A stretch of 64,000 nucleotides of DNA from an uncultured Eubacteriales bacterium. Lineage in GTDB: Bacteria; Bacillota; Clostridia; Oscillospirales; Oscillospiraceae. The stretch lies in the NCBI GenBank assembly GCA_900544765.1, contig UQWI01000003.1:139741-203740 (forward strand). The letters are read 5' to 3'. The notes beneath the pieces were generated by a model. That model saw nothing but the letters and a program-made list of their open reading frames with translations, was not told the DNA's origin and did no database searches. This document shows positions 8,316-15,783 of the stretch, piece by piece. Position 1 is the first letter of the stretch, and the number at the start of each line of letters is the position of its first letter. The position numbers were made by a program, and so were the translations under genes.

Positions 8316-8346
8316 TTGACTTTTGCGTTACACAAAGGTTTATAGT
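8316..8346 (+). promoter_or_regulatory. MerR-type promoter with operator in a 19-bp spacer
   Basis: TTGACT (8316-8321), exactly 19 bp of spacer, TATAGT (8341-8346). Inside lies a dyad: ACTTTTGCG (8319-8327), TTA, CACAAAGGT (8331-8339), 9-bp arms with two mismatches. An over-long spacer with a central dyad is the hallmark of MerR-activated promoters. It points to the ABC operon and lies between that operon and the merR gene. Confidence 0.85.
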
Positions 8347-8410
8347 TCATTCTAGCATAAAGCCTTGCGGAAATCAATGGATTACAGCGCAGTTTAGGAG
8401 GAATGACTGC

Positions 8411-9262
8411 ATGATAGAGCTGAACCAGGTGACGAAGCGGTACGGCCAGGCGTCCGTACTGAAAAACATCACCCTGACAATCGACGAGCCGGGCATCTAC
8501 TGCCTGCTGGGCAGGAACGGCGCGGGTAAAACGACGCTTCTCAAGTCCATAGCGGGGTATCAGAATATTACCTCCGGCAGCATCAAGGTCGACGGCAAGG
8601 AGATAACGACCTCCACTTTGGATACGGGCGTCAGCTATATCGAGAACTTTGCCAAGCACTTCAACCTCCCGGTGCGCAAGCTGCTGAAGATTGCTTCCGA
8701 AGTGAACCCCAGCTACGATTACGACTTCGCCTCGGAAATGATGGAGCGCTTCGAGCTGGACGGGAAGAAGAAGTTCAACCACCTCTCCCTCGGCATGAAA
8801 ACGATGGTCTCTACCATCATCTGCCTGGCGAGCAGCAAGGAGGTAATTTTGCTGGATGAGCCGGTTCTCGGCTTCGACGCCATCATGCGCGTGGAGTTCT
8901 ACGACATGCTCACGGAGAGCTTTAAAAAGCACCCGCGCATAATCATCGTGTCCACCCACATCATCGAGGAAATTGCAAAGACTATCGATAAGCTCATTAT
9001 CATCGACAAGGGCAGCATTCGCTTCTTCGACACGCTGCAATCCGTCGGGACAAAGGCGTTCAGCGTCAGTGGCTTGCAGCGGGACGTGGAGACGGCCACC
9101 CGAGGGCTGAAGGTCATCGGTCAGGACACCGTCGGCGGGCTTGTGACGTGCTGCATCTTCGACACCCCGCCGCAGGAGAGCGCGTCGATTGAAGTCCGTC
9201 CGCTGTCTTTGCAGGACTTCTTCATCCAAATGGTCGGACACAAGGGAGGTGCGAAAAGATGA
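8411..9262 (+). CDS. ABC transporter ATP-binding protein
   Basis: 283-residue nucleotide-binding subunit. Walker A is GRNGAGKTT (near residues 34-42), the signature loop is LSLGMK (near 128), Walker B is VILLDEP (near 146) and the switch His is in STHII (near 180). The C-terminal 80 residues are not conserved, as in YtrB/BcrA-like exporters of the drug or peptide type. AGGAGG (8397-8402) precedes the ATG. The stop overlaps the permease start (ATGA at 9259-9262), so the two subunits are translationally coupled. Transcribed from the MerR-type promoter at 8316. Substrate unknown; export of an antimicrobial or envelope-active compound is the usual role of such pairs. Confidence 0.92.
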   Translation: MIELNQVTKRYGQASVLKNITLTIDEPGIYCLLGRNGAGKTTLLKSIAGYQNITSGSIKVDGKEITTSTLDTGVSYIENFAKHFNLPVRKLLKIASEVNPSYDYDFASEMMERFELDGKKKFNHLSLGMKTMVSTIICLASSKEVILLDEPVLGFDAIMRVEFYDMLTESFKKHPRIIIVSTHIIEEIAKTIDKLIIIDKGSIRFFDTLQSVGTKAFSVSGLQRDVETATRGLKVIGQDTVGGLVTCCIFDTPPQESASIEVRPLSLQDFFIQMVGHKGGAKR

Positions 9263-9906
9263 CGGCAATTTTTGCGATAATAAAGCGCCTGCTCGCAAGC
9301 AACAGAATAAGCTACATCGTCACGGCTCTGGTGGTTGTCTGCGCCACCTCTTCTGGCGAGACTGTGCTGAGCAACGGAAATTACACCTGGCTGCTGGCCG
9401 TATTCGCCCCCTTCTTCTTCGTGTTCTACGACTTCTCCAAGCTGATGCACCTGGGGGCGAGCAAGCGGGACTATTTTGCCGGCTGCCTTATAAGCTACGT
9501 CCTGCTGGCCTTCTGCATTTCACTGCTCAACACGCTTATACATTTAATAATAGACCCCGCCTATTCGGCGCAAACCGTCATCAACATGATGGACGTGTGC
9601 GGCTGGACGGAAAACGGTATTGTCGTCGCCGGTTTGCAGCAGATGCTCTTCCTGCTGCTTGTGATGGTCTTTCTCCATGTACTGCTGTCCATGCAGGCAC
9701 ACTGGTACGGCTGGCTGACGGATGCAATTCTGGTTGCCATTATCAGCGTTTTCACGCCGATTGCCTCGCTGCGCGCCGTACTGGGCCAGTTCTTCGGGCT
9801 TGTCATGTTCAACTCCAACGCCCTTTTGCACATCGGCATCTGCCTGCTGCTCAGCGCCGCGCTGTCCCTCGCCGGGCTCGTGGTTCTCAAGCGCAAGACG
9901 CTGTAG
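9259..9906 (+). CDS. ABC transporter permease, six predicted helices
   Basis: 215-residue hydrophobic protein with about six transmembrane segments (near 19-40, 45-65, 80-105, 128-150, 155-175 and 185-207), fitting an ABC-2 type permease half. It is coupled by ATGA overlap to the ATPase, which is the main basis of the call. Residues GASKRDYF near 68-75 resemble the cytoplasmic coupling segment seen in this permease class. It is followed after 15 bp by a GNAT gene and then a DUF4097 lipoprotein in the same direction, so the operon combines transport, an acetyltransferase and a surface protein. Confidence 0.82.
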   Translation: MTAIFAIIKRLLASNRISYIVTALVVVCATSSGETVLSNGNYTWLLAVFAPFFFVFYDFSKLMHLGASKRDYFAGCLISYVLLAFCISLLNTLIHLIIDPAYSAQTVINMMDVCGWTENGIVVAGLQQMLFLLLVMVFLHVLLSMQAHWYGWLTDAILVAIISVFTPIASLRAVLGQFFGLVMFNSNALLHIGICLLLSAALSLAGLVVLKRKTL

Positions 9907-9921
9907 ACGCGAGGTGCGGAC

Positions 9922-10371
9922 ATGATTCGGATTAAAGCGGTTGACGAGCAGAACATAATGGACGTGTGCGAACTGACGTCGTATCAAAGCTGCACCGGCG
10001 CGCCTGCGATGTGCCGGCTTTACTGCAACGCGATTTCCATAGCGGAAACGAAATACAATCCAGAGTTGCACCCCAACGCAATCTACAGCAACAATGCGCT
10101 GATTGGCTTTTTTATGTACGAACGCTCGGAGGAAGAGGCTGAGACGGCAATCATCTGCCGCTTCATGCTCGACGACAGGTTCCGGCACATGGGTCTCGAG
10201 GAGCAGGCCTTCGCGCATGTGCTGAGGGGTCTGAAGATTCAGGGCGTCAAAAAAGTCATCTCAACAGCGGATGCTGCAGATGAAGATTTGAAAGAGCTGT
10301 ACCTTCCCTTCGGCTTTCACCCCGCAGGCGGTACAAGCAGAGCCGTATCCCGCTACGAATTGGAATTATAA
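9922..10371 (+). CDS. GNAT-family N-acetyltransferase
   Basis: 149-residue single-domain acetyltransferase. The acyl-CoA binding strand-turn region is visible as ICRFMLDDRFRHMGLEEQAF (residues 75-94), where RFRHMG stands in for the canonical RxxGxG/A loop; the pattern is close to spermine/spermidine acetyltransferases of the PaiA/BltD type. GAGGTG (9911-9916) precedes the ATG. Being part of the MerR-controlled ABC operon recalls the Bacillus bltD-blt arrangement, where a MerR-type activator controls an exporter and a polyamine acetyltransferase. Polyamine acetylation is therefore a reasonable guess but is not shown by the sequence. Confidence 0.8.
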   Translation: MIRIKAVDEQNIMDVCELTSYQSCTGAPAMCRLYCNAISIAETKYNPELHPNAIYSNNALIGFFMYERSEEEAETAIICRFMLDDRFRHMGLEEQAFAHVLRGLKIQGVKKVISTADAADEDLKELYLPFGFHPAGGTSRAVSRYELEL

Positions 10372-10401
10372 GTTAGATTCATACAACATGGAGGAATTAT
10401 T

Positions 10402-11061
10402 ATGAAGAAAATCATTTCACTTGTACTGTGTATTCTATTAAGCGCTTTCGTTCTGTCCGGCTGCTCCAGCAGTGACGAACCCTTTGTGGAAAAGAGCTAC
10501 ACCCCGGACACGCAGGTCAGCGAGATAAGCCTTGACGTGCAGGACCGGGAAATCGAAGTGTCTCTGTCCGATGACAGTCAGATCCACATCCAGTATTATG
10601 AAAACAGCAAGGAGTTCTACGAAGTCTCCGTCTCCGGCGGCGTGCTGACCATGAACAGCGCCAGCGACAAGGCGTGGACGGACTACATCGGCATGGCTGC
10701 CCCCTCAGAGTACCGCAAGATATCTCTGCAGGTACCCGACAGCCTGCTGGACAGCCTCACCCTGGCCACGACGAACGAGGATGTTACACTCCCCGCCCTG
10801 TCCGTAAACGGAAGCATAAGCATTTCCTCCAACGGAGGCAACATCACCTTCGTGGACCTGGGCGTAGGGGACAGCCTGACGCTGAACGTAAAGAACGGGG
10901 ATATTACCGGCACGGTTATAGGCGGCTATGACGACTTCGCTATTCAGAGCGAAATAAAGAGCGGCAGCAGCACCCTGCCTGACAGCAAAACCGGCGGCGA
11001 GAAAACGCTGGATGTCACCTGCAATAACGGCGATGTAAATATCGAGTTCGTAAACGGCTGA
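10402..11061 (+). CDS. DUF4097-type lipoprotein
   Basis: 219-residue exported lipoprotein. A signal peptide ends at the lipobox VLSGC with Cys21. The mature part is a repetitive beta-helix-like DUF4097 domain with alternating short strands (SISISSNGGNITF near 135, LTLNVKNGDITG near 155, LDVTCNNGDVNI near 203). Such proteins are often encoded beside ABC or envelope-stress genes and are thought to be adhesin-like or signalling proteins. GGAGG precedes ATG 10402. Last gene of the MerR-controlled operon and directly followed by a strong terminator. Confidence 0.85.
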   Translation: MKKIISLVLCILLSAFVLSGCSSSDEPFVEKSYTPDTQVSEISLDVQDREIEVSLSDDSQIHIQYYENSKEFYEVSVSGGVLTMNSASDKAWTDYIGMAAPSEYRKISLQVPDSLLDSLTLATTNEDVTLPALSVNGSISISSNGGNITFVDLGVGDSLTLNVKNGDITGTVIGGYDDFAIQSEIKSGSSTLPDSKTGGEKTLDVTCNNGDVNIEFVNG

Positions 11062-11070
11062 GCGCACGAA

Positions 11071-11100
11071 AAATCGGCAAGGGAGTACCCTTGCCGATTT
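11071..11100 (+). terminator. Intrinsic terminator of the ABC/GNAT/DUF4097 operon
   Basis: AAATCGGCAAGGG (11071-11083) pairs perfectly with CCCTTGCCGATTT (11088-11100) around a 4-nt loop. The A-run upstream would make it work on the other strand as well. Confidence 0.85.
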
Positions 11101-11362
11101 ACTTTGTGAGCTTTTAGCGCAGCACTTGACGTCGCAAACGAACGAAGAATAATACGGACCGCGCCTGTACATATAGCGAGGGAAACCATCACGGCTTTGC
11201 TCTGGAGTACATTCTTTGTTTGCATAGCAGCTATACTTTTGGTTTAATATTCTTTGGCAGCAATTCCTGCAATATTGTCCATCTGCGCACCGTTCACCCA
11301 GCGCCTGCATACCCGACTCAGCATTAGGGTTTCAGGGAACAGGAAAAATGATGCTCAGCGTA

Positions 11363-11391
11363 TTGACAATATAAACAATAACGTTTACATT
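11363..11391 (+). promoter_or_regulatory. Consensus promoter with dyad, upstream of the 11423 mini-ORF
   Basis: TTGACA (11363-11368), 17-bp spacer, TACATT (11386-11391). Within it TAAAC and GTTTA form 5-bp arms 6 bp apart, a possible autoregulatory operator. It probably also drives the 119-residue gene at 11553. Confidence 0.65.
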
Positions 11392-11422
11392 GAATATGCC
11401 GTGAAATAAAACAGGGTGAGCT

Positions 11423-11479
11423 ATGGCTGCGGTAAATGTGAATATCAGCATTAGCTCAAACTTGCGGCTACAGCTTTAA
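11423..11479 (+). pseudogene. 18-codon ORF resembling the start of a RelB/DinJ antitoxin
   Basis: MAAVNVNISISSNLRLQL then TAA. RelB/DinJ antitoxins of Firmicutes commonly begin with a VNVNIRxDxxLK stretch, and the first eight residues match this; GGTGAG precedes the ATG. It could be a decayed antitoxin start or a coincidence. No toxin is adjacent. Confidence 0.3.
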
Positions 11480-11552
11480 GCGTTTTACAAAGATACAGCA
11501 CGCGGCCGGCTGAGGCCGCTTTTCCAATGCGGAAACCAAGGAGGAAAACTAT

Positions 11553-11912
11553 ATGAGTACCATTGAAGTCGTGGTCACCGAAACCGCCTGCGCAGGAAAA
11601 GTTGACGAGCTCATAGGCCGCGTCCCGGAACTGGTCGAGGGGTGGACCAATCAGCTGACGGCGTGCGAATCCGCCGGACAGACGCTGTTGGAGCTGCCGA
11701 GCTTCGAGTTGAGCGCGAAGAATTCCAACAACTTTCAGGTCATCGGCATGCTCTACAAGGTAATCTACGATTTTCAACGCGAACATGAGCTGCCCGAAAT
11801 CGTCCGCATACTGTGTGACAGTAAGGCCACGGCCAAGATGTACCGGCAGATATACAACTTTTACATCGCGCCCACCAAAGCCGATCGCTTGAATGACGGG
11901 GACTGGGATTGA
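11553..11912 (+). CDS. Uncharacterised 119-residue protein
   Basis: I do not recognise this protein. It has a perfect AAGGAGG (11538-11544) 8 bp before its ATG and typical codon use. It is mostly helical and acidic, with no signal peptide or membrane segment and three cysteines. A tyrosine-rich patch, MLYKVIYDFQ near residue 70 and MYRQIYNFY near 96, suggests a helical protein-binding surface. It follows the promoter at 11363 and a short RelB-like ORF and lies immediately left of the restriction-modification operon, which converges on it. Possibly a small accessory-region protein. Confidence 0.6.
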   Translation: MSTIEVVVTETACAGKVDELIGRVPELVEGWTNQLTACESAGQTLLELPSFELSAKNSNNFQVIGMLYKVIYDFQREHELPEIVRILCDSKATAKMYRQIYNFYIAPTKADRLNDGDWD

Positions 11913-11987
11913 CACACGCCAGTTCATGGGAAAAACACGGCGTGAAGGCAAATACCGGCCGCGCAGCTGATGAAAGCGGCAATAAAA

Positions 11988-12021
11988 AACACCGTGGCCA
12001 AGCGCGCTTGGCCACGGTGTT
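11988..12021 (-). terminator. 34-bp perfect palindrome, terminator of the restriction-modification operon
   Basis: AACACCGTGGCCAAGCG (11988-12004) and its exact complement (12005-12021) form a 17-bp arm pair with no unpaired spacer in the DNA. On the minus strand the right arm is followed by TTTTTTATT, as for an intrinsic terminator of the methylase gene. A second GC hairpin (12092-12115) precedes it. Confidence 0.75.
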
Positions 12022-12167
12022 CCCTATTTCTGAGCTGCAATTTCACGGCCGCGGCCTCCGGCAGACGGCTGCGCGTTATTCCGGGCTCTAACCGCCGTCC
12101 AGGCAAAAACGGCGGCGTTTTCGCAATTTCAGGAACGCGCGCGTCCCTTAAAGCCGGCCCTCTGGTC

Positions 12168-12917
12168 TCACTTCCTAAACACAAACAAATACTCATGCGC
12201 GATCAGCAGGAAGTTATACTTCACACTGTTGGTCTTCCAATAGCCGGTCGCCTTACAGTTGTGCTGCTCTTTGATTATAAGCTCTTTCAGCTGGAAGCCC
12301 GCGTCCTGGAAGATGCGCATCACCTCGAATGACATGGGAACCATGCAGCCCTTTTGCCTTGTGTCGCCCATGAGTATGGCGCAAAATTTACCTTTCTTGA
12401 GCACTCGGCGGCACTCTGCGGCTACAGGTCTCATCGCCTCCAGAAAATCCTTAACCTTTAAGCGGGATAAGTCCGCTTCAATGTCCTCGCTGTACTTGAT
12501 AATATTGGCGTATGGAGGGTGCGTGCAGATTAGGTCAATACTGTCATCCGGAATGAAGTCAAGGTTTCGGGCGTCACCTTTTCTTATGTAAACTTTACCC
12601 TCAGCTCCATCATGCTCAAAGCAGCTCTTTTCTCTGCATCGCTCAAGCGCGACGTCGTTGACATCAATGCCTATGATATCGCGGTTCAGCAGCTTGGCCT
12701 CCACAAGCGTAGTGCCGCCCCCAGCGAACTGGTCGAGCACCAAGTCCCCCTCCTGTGAGTAGCGCAGCAGGATATTTCGCGGTATGTATGGAGACCAGTT
12801 CCCCCGCCATTTTGCGTCATGCGTAGCCCAATCGCCGCGTTTGGGGAAAGACCAATGGGTTGTCATTTCGAGCTCGAAATTCTCCGGCTCCCACTTTGTA
12901 ATTCTCTTTGCCATCAC
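12168..12917 (-). CDS. DNA methyltransferase, beta class (second methylase of a DpnII-type system)
   Basis: 249-residue N6-adenine or N4-cytosine methyltransferase. The order of motifs is SAM-binding motif I DQFAGGGTTLVEA (near residues 62-74) before catalytic motif IV THPPYANI (near 131), with a target-recognition segment ahead of motif I and motif VIII/X pieces near 40, as in N-terminal-truncated beta-class enzymes such as DpnA. In DpnII-type systems the second methylase can also modify single-stranded DNA during uptake. It shares an ATGA overlap with the uncharacterised gene upstream and ends the operon. Likely GATC-specific by context. Confidence 0.85.
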   Translation of the reverse strand: MMAKRITKWEPENFELEMTTHWSFPKRGDWATHDAKWRGNWSPYIPRNILLRYSQEGDLVLDQFAGGGTTLVEAKLLNRDIIGIDVNDVALERCREKSCFEHDGAEGKVYIRKGDARNLDFIPDDSIDLICTHPPYANIIKYSEDIEADLSRLKVKDFLEAMRPVAAECRRVLKKGKFCAILMGDTRQKGCMVPMSFEVMRIFQDAGFQLKELIIKEQHNCKATGYWKTNSVKYNFLLIAHEYLFVFRK

Positions 12918-13465
12918 TTGAAATTCTCTGCCTCAAGTCCAAATCTGCCAAGAAGTGCATTCATAGAGAACCATCTGCCGGCCTTAGTCGGATAATTGCA
13001 GTCCTCCTGTCCCCAGATCCATTTATATACCTTGAGAATTGCTTCGACCGGAATACCTACAGTATCTCTAAGGCACATCCTGCTCAGAACACAATCCGGC
13101 TCTTCCCCACGGCAGACACGGTACAGCGCTTCGATAAGCAAAACAGCGCTTTCCTTATCGTATTCATACTTTTCAGCTATGTCGTCGCTTATCTCTCCGT
13201 GACTAATCAGCCACAGGCTTTCTTCATAAGGGTTATAAATAAAAACCATGAAGTCGTTTCGGGACAATCTTCCGAAGTTACGCTTGCCTCCGGGCTTATT
13301 GATTGCAATTATCTCGCCCGTGCTTACACGCTCCACCTCATACAAAAGGTAAGGAATGTTCAGCAAATCATTTCTGAACTCATCCTGCTCTTTGTTTTCA
13401 ATTTCTAAAGGTACTAGATTTGCTCTATATTTGAATACATTTTTTGCCACGCCAATCCCCTTCAC
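12914..13465 (-). CDS. Uncharacterised protein embedded in the restriction-modification operon
   Basis: 183-residue soluble protein that I do not recognise. It overlaps the nuclease gene before it and the methylase gene after it by ATGA on both sides (13462-13465 and 12914-12917), so it is translated as part of the system. Visible features are an acidic N-terminal half, a YLLYEVERVSTGEIIAI strand segment near residue 40, a VFIYNPYEESLWLISHG segment near 75, and a C-terminal conserved-looking block WGQEDCNYPTKAGRWFS near residues 150-166. No HTH, nuclease or methylase motif is evident. Candidate accessory, specificity or control subunit. Confidence 0.75.
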   Translation of the reverse strand: MKGIGVAKNVFKYRANLVPLEIENKEQDEFRNDLLNIPYLLYEVERVSTGEIIAINKPGGKRNFGRLSRNDFMVFIYNPYEESLWLISHGEISDDIAEKYEYDKESAVLLIEALYRVCRGEEPDCVLSRMCLRDTVGIPVEAILKVYKWIWGQEDCNYPTKAGRWFSMNALLGRFGLEAENFK

Positions 13466-14322
13466 CTAAATACTTTTGTAATGATGCCGTCCTCAAGATC
13501 TTTGATGTTGTATATGTGCTCCATGGCGTCAAAGGTCTCCTCAAGGTTGTGTCTGGCATTCATCCAGCCTTTGCCGTCGGTGAACCACACAAAGGTAAAG
13601 CCGCCGATGCCGTCTGTTTCGAGAGCCAGCGTTTTATAGCTGCGCGCGGTCTCGTTTAGCTTGCTGCCGCTGCTTCCGTAGAAGTTCGTCTCAATACCGT
13701 AAATCATACTTGGTGCCCGGACAACAAAGTCAAAGCGCTTCTCCATCTTGCCCTGATTGGAAATAGCGGAAAGATCTATACCCCACTTTCCCGTTATCTG
13801 GTGTATGTACATCTCTTTAAAGTAGGTTTCATCCCTTATGAATCCCGCTTTTTCGATAAAACGCTCGACCAGATCTTCCATGAGGTGTCCTCCGCGATTC
13901 TTGCGTCCGTTGGAGTCCAGCCCGGTTTCAACACCCGCCGCATAGTCGACTGTGTTGTTTATAATGTGGTTTTCCAGAAGATCGAAAAGGCCCGTTTGCC
14001 GCATGAAGTAAGAATACCGCTCCGGCTCAGCGCCCTCAGAGTCAAACTTATAGAGGACTCCTCCGTTTTCATCCTGGCAGTATATATCATTGGCCCTCAC
14101 CGCTAAAAGCAGCGGAATGCACTTTATAACTTCCGGGTACTTCTTTATCAAGCTGCAAAAATCGGCTTCAATGCTCTTGGAGCCGATGAGCGAGTTCAGC
14201 ATATTCAACTCGATTTTAATTCCGTCAATGTTGCGGTAAACCTTATCGAAATCAGTGTAGTAGCCGTAGTCGGCTATGCTGTTGCGAAAACTTGAAAGCC
14301 ACTTGTTGAAGTCTCTGCGCAT
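13462..14322 (-). CDS. DpnII/MboI-family type II restriction endonuclease
   Basis: 286-residue endonuclease expected to cut unmethylated GATC. The C-terminal catalytic core shows FDFVVRAPSMIYGIETNFYG near residues 197-216, followed by GSKLNETARSYK: the D...ExN core and SKLNE block that are typical of the DpnII/MboI family. RGGHLMEDLVE near 142 is the conserved middle helix. It starts 24 bp after the Dam-type methylase, so protection precedes cutting in the operon. GC content is visibly lower than that of the hydrogenase genes to the right, which fits acquisition by transfer. Confidence 0.9.
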   Translation of the reverse strand: MRRDFNKWLSSFRNSIADYGYYTDFDKVYRNIDGIKIELNMLNSLIGSKSIEADFCSLIKKYPEVIKCIPLLLAVRANDIYCQDENGGVLYKFDSEGAEPERYSYFMRQTGLFDLLENHIINNTVDYAAGVETGLDSNGRKNRGGHLMEDLVERFIEKAGFIRDETYFKEMYIHQITGKWGIDLSAISNQGKMEKRFDFVVRAPSMIYGIETNFYGSSGSKLNETARSYKTLALETDGIGGFTFVWFTDGKGWMNARHNLEETFDAMEHIYNIKDLEDGIITKVFR

Positions 14323-14346
14323 TTTCAGCCCCCTGTATCCACGTTT

Positions 14347-15387
14347 TTAGAAATTAGATATAAGTAATTCGCTTATTTTGCCCCTTGCGGCACTGTTAGA
14401 GTTAATCATTCTTGAGGCGGAAACCCTGCCAATTCTATAAGACGAATATAGCTTATCAAAAAAGTTGTCGTTTTCGTCCGCGTTCCTGGGGTCCGAATTG
14501 CTTAAAACCACTTTTGCACCTTTTGTACTCATTTCATCAAAGAACATTGCCAGCCTAATCTGCTCGCCGTCGTCAAATTCCCTTTCGCTGTAGGACGTGA
14601 AATTTGCCGTATCCGTCAGCGGCCGATAGGGCGGATCAAAGTAAACGAAGGTGTGCTCGTCTATGAAATCAGCAGACTTTGTATAGTCGCCGCAGGCTAT
14701 TTGTACGTTTTTCAGCTTCGCAGAAACAGTGTGCAGGTTATCCCCATCGCAGATAAGAGGGTTCTTGTATGAGCCGATCGGCACGTTGAACTGCCCCTTG
14801 CGGTTAACGCGGTAAAGGCCGTTGAAGCAGGTGCGATTCAGGAAAATCATCAGCGCCGCCTTCTCAACATTTACGCCTTTCTCAAGGGCAATGGAGTTGA
14901 AACGCTCTCTTTTAGTTATGTAAACTTCTCGCCTTGCTTCCAGGTCCATCTTTAGATACTCAGTCTGCATTTTCTCCAGGCGATCAATAAGTTCATCGAC
15001 GCAGTCCCGTACAGCCAGGTAAGTGTTGATTAGCTCAGCATTTATGTCGCTGATGTACACAGCCTCAAGCTCATATTTGCTCAAAATATCGAAAAGCACG
15101 GCCCCGCCGCCTACAAACGGCTCCGCGTACCTGGTTACATTTGCATCATCGAAAGGGTAATACTTCTCGATTTCCGTCAGCAGCTGTCCCTTGCCTCCGG
15201 CCCACTTCAGGAACGGCCGCACTTTAGGTACGCCTATTTTGGCGGCGCTCGTGTCTCCCGGCTTTTGAGCGCCATCCGACACGCCAAACGTGCGCCCCGC
15301 CGCTGTCCTGCCTTCGGCGCACGCCGACGCGCACCGCTGCGTAACGTCCCTCTTTTCACCGGCTGTTTTTGCAGACATCAATCCCAT
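14347..15387 (-). CDS. DNA adenine methylase, Dam/DpnM class (alpha)
   Basis: 346-residue GATC-type N6-adenine methyltransferase. Motif I is FLKWAGGKGQLL near residues 61-72, the motif IV active site is DPPYRPL near 235, and the C-terminal part reads LSNSDPRN as in DpnM and Dam. The start ATG 15387 follows GGAGGT by 5 bp. Dam and DpnM normally begin only a few residues before FLKWAGGK; here about 60 extra residues rich in Ala, Gly, Thr and Lys come first, probably disordered. First gene of the restriction-modification operon, so it is made before the nuclease. Confidence 0.92.
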   Translation of the reverse strand: MGLMSAKTAGEKRDVTQRCASACAEGRTAAGRTFGVSDGAQKPGDTSAAKIGVPKVRPFLKWAGGKGQLLTEIEKYYPFDDANVTRYAEPFVGGGAVLFDILSKYELEAVYISDINAELINTYLAVRDCVDELIDRLEKMQTEYLKMDLEARREVYITKRERFNSIALEKGVNVEKAALMIFLNRTCFNGLYRVNRKGQFNVPIGSYKNPLICDGDNLHTVSAKLKNVQIACGDYTKSADFIDEHTFVYFDPPYRPLTDTANFTSYSEREFDDGEQIRLAMFFDEMSTKGAKVVLSNSDPRNADENDNFFDKLYSSYRIGRVSASRMINSNSAARGKISELLISNF

Positions 15388-15412
15388 ACAATTACCTCCA
15401 TGGCATGAAAGC

Positions 15413-15441
15413 ATTGTATTCTATATCGCAAATAAACGCAA
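15413..15441 (-). promoter_or_regulatory. Promoter of the restriction-modification operon
   Basis: On the minus strand TTGCGT (15436-15441), 17-bp spacer, TACAAT (15413-15418), about 20 bp upstream of the ribosome binding site of the Dam-type gene. Confidence 0.7.
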
Positions 15442-15783
15442 TATCAAATTTAGGTATTTCCCAAGTGTCCACCCGAATACCACGCGGTTGTTACGCCGTC
15501 TGCCGTCTTTAAAACCTCGCCGGCTCCAGTCAGGCGCTCCGGCCTGTTTCTCTTCAGTCTGGATGATTACAGGCACATGCGGAAAAGCTTCGCGTCCCGA
15601 ATCCGGCGCACCTCCTATACCATCGACCCGTCGCTGGCTACCCATACCATCAGGGCAAGGCTGAAGGGCCTGCTGCCTGAAATCCACAGGCAGCAGGCCC
15701 TCTATACTGCTTGAACAATTTCTTGCCCAATTATTGTTTCGTTTTTCGGATCCGTTCCTTGCCGACGCCGTTTCTAATTTGGT
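15442..15783. other. Intergenic region between R-M operon and hydrogenase operon
   Basis: About 340 bp. It contains the hairpin at 15666-15700. A plus-strand frame is open from about 15454 to 15714 (ending LLPEIHRQQALYTA) but has no start with a ribosome binding site. I cannot support a gene here. Confidence 0.5.
15666..15700 (-). terminator. Probable terminator of the hydrogenase operon
   Basis: GGGCCTGCTGCCTG (15666-15679) pairs perfectly with CAGGCAGCAGGCCC (15687-15700), with a 7-nt loop. Only a weak T-rich tail follows on the minus strand (TTCAGCCTT). It lies 84 bp after the last hydrogenase gene. Confidence 0.6.

Larger units (their letters stand above)
11101..11552. other. Low-GC intergenic stretch with a promoter and a short RelB-like ORF
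   Basis: About 450 bp without a convincing full gene and clearly less GC-rich than its left side. It holds a consensus promoter at 11363-11391, a dyad within that promoter, and the 18-codon ORF at 11423. The remaining 250 bp show nothing recognisable. It forms the left border of the restriction-modification island. Confidence 0.5.

Noticed and set aside
8300..9298. N-terminal extension of the MerR frame to nearly 600 residues
   Set aside because: It runs antisense through the ABC ATPase gene; the MerR fold and a ribosome binding site begin at 8299.
10705..11310. Minus-strand 201-residue frame with a cysteine-rich start (ERCADGQYCRNCC)
   Set aside because: It runs antisense through a terminator and through the DUF4097 gene, has no ribosome binding site, and only its first 60 residues look protein-like.
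15454..15714. Plus-strand open frame of about 85 codons ending LLPEIHRQQALYTA
   Set aside because: No start codon with a ribosome binding site, and its 3' part is the hydrogenase terminator hairpin. Could be a remnant, but not supportable.
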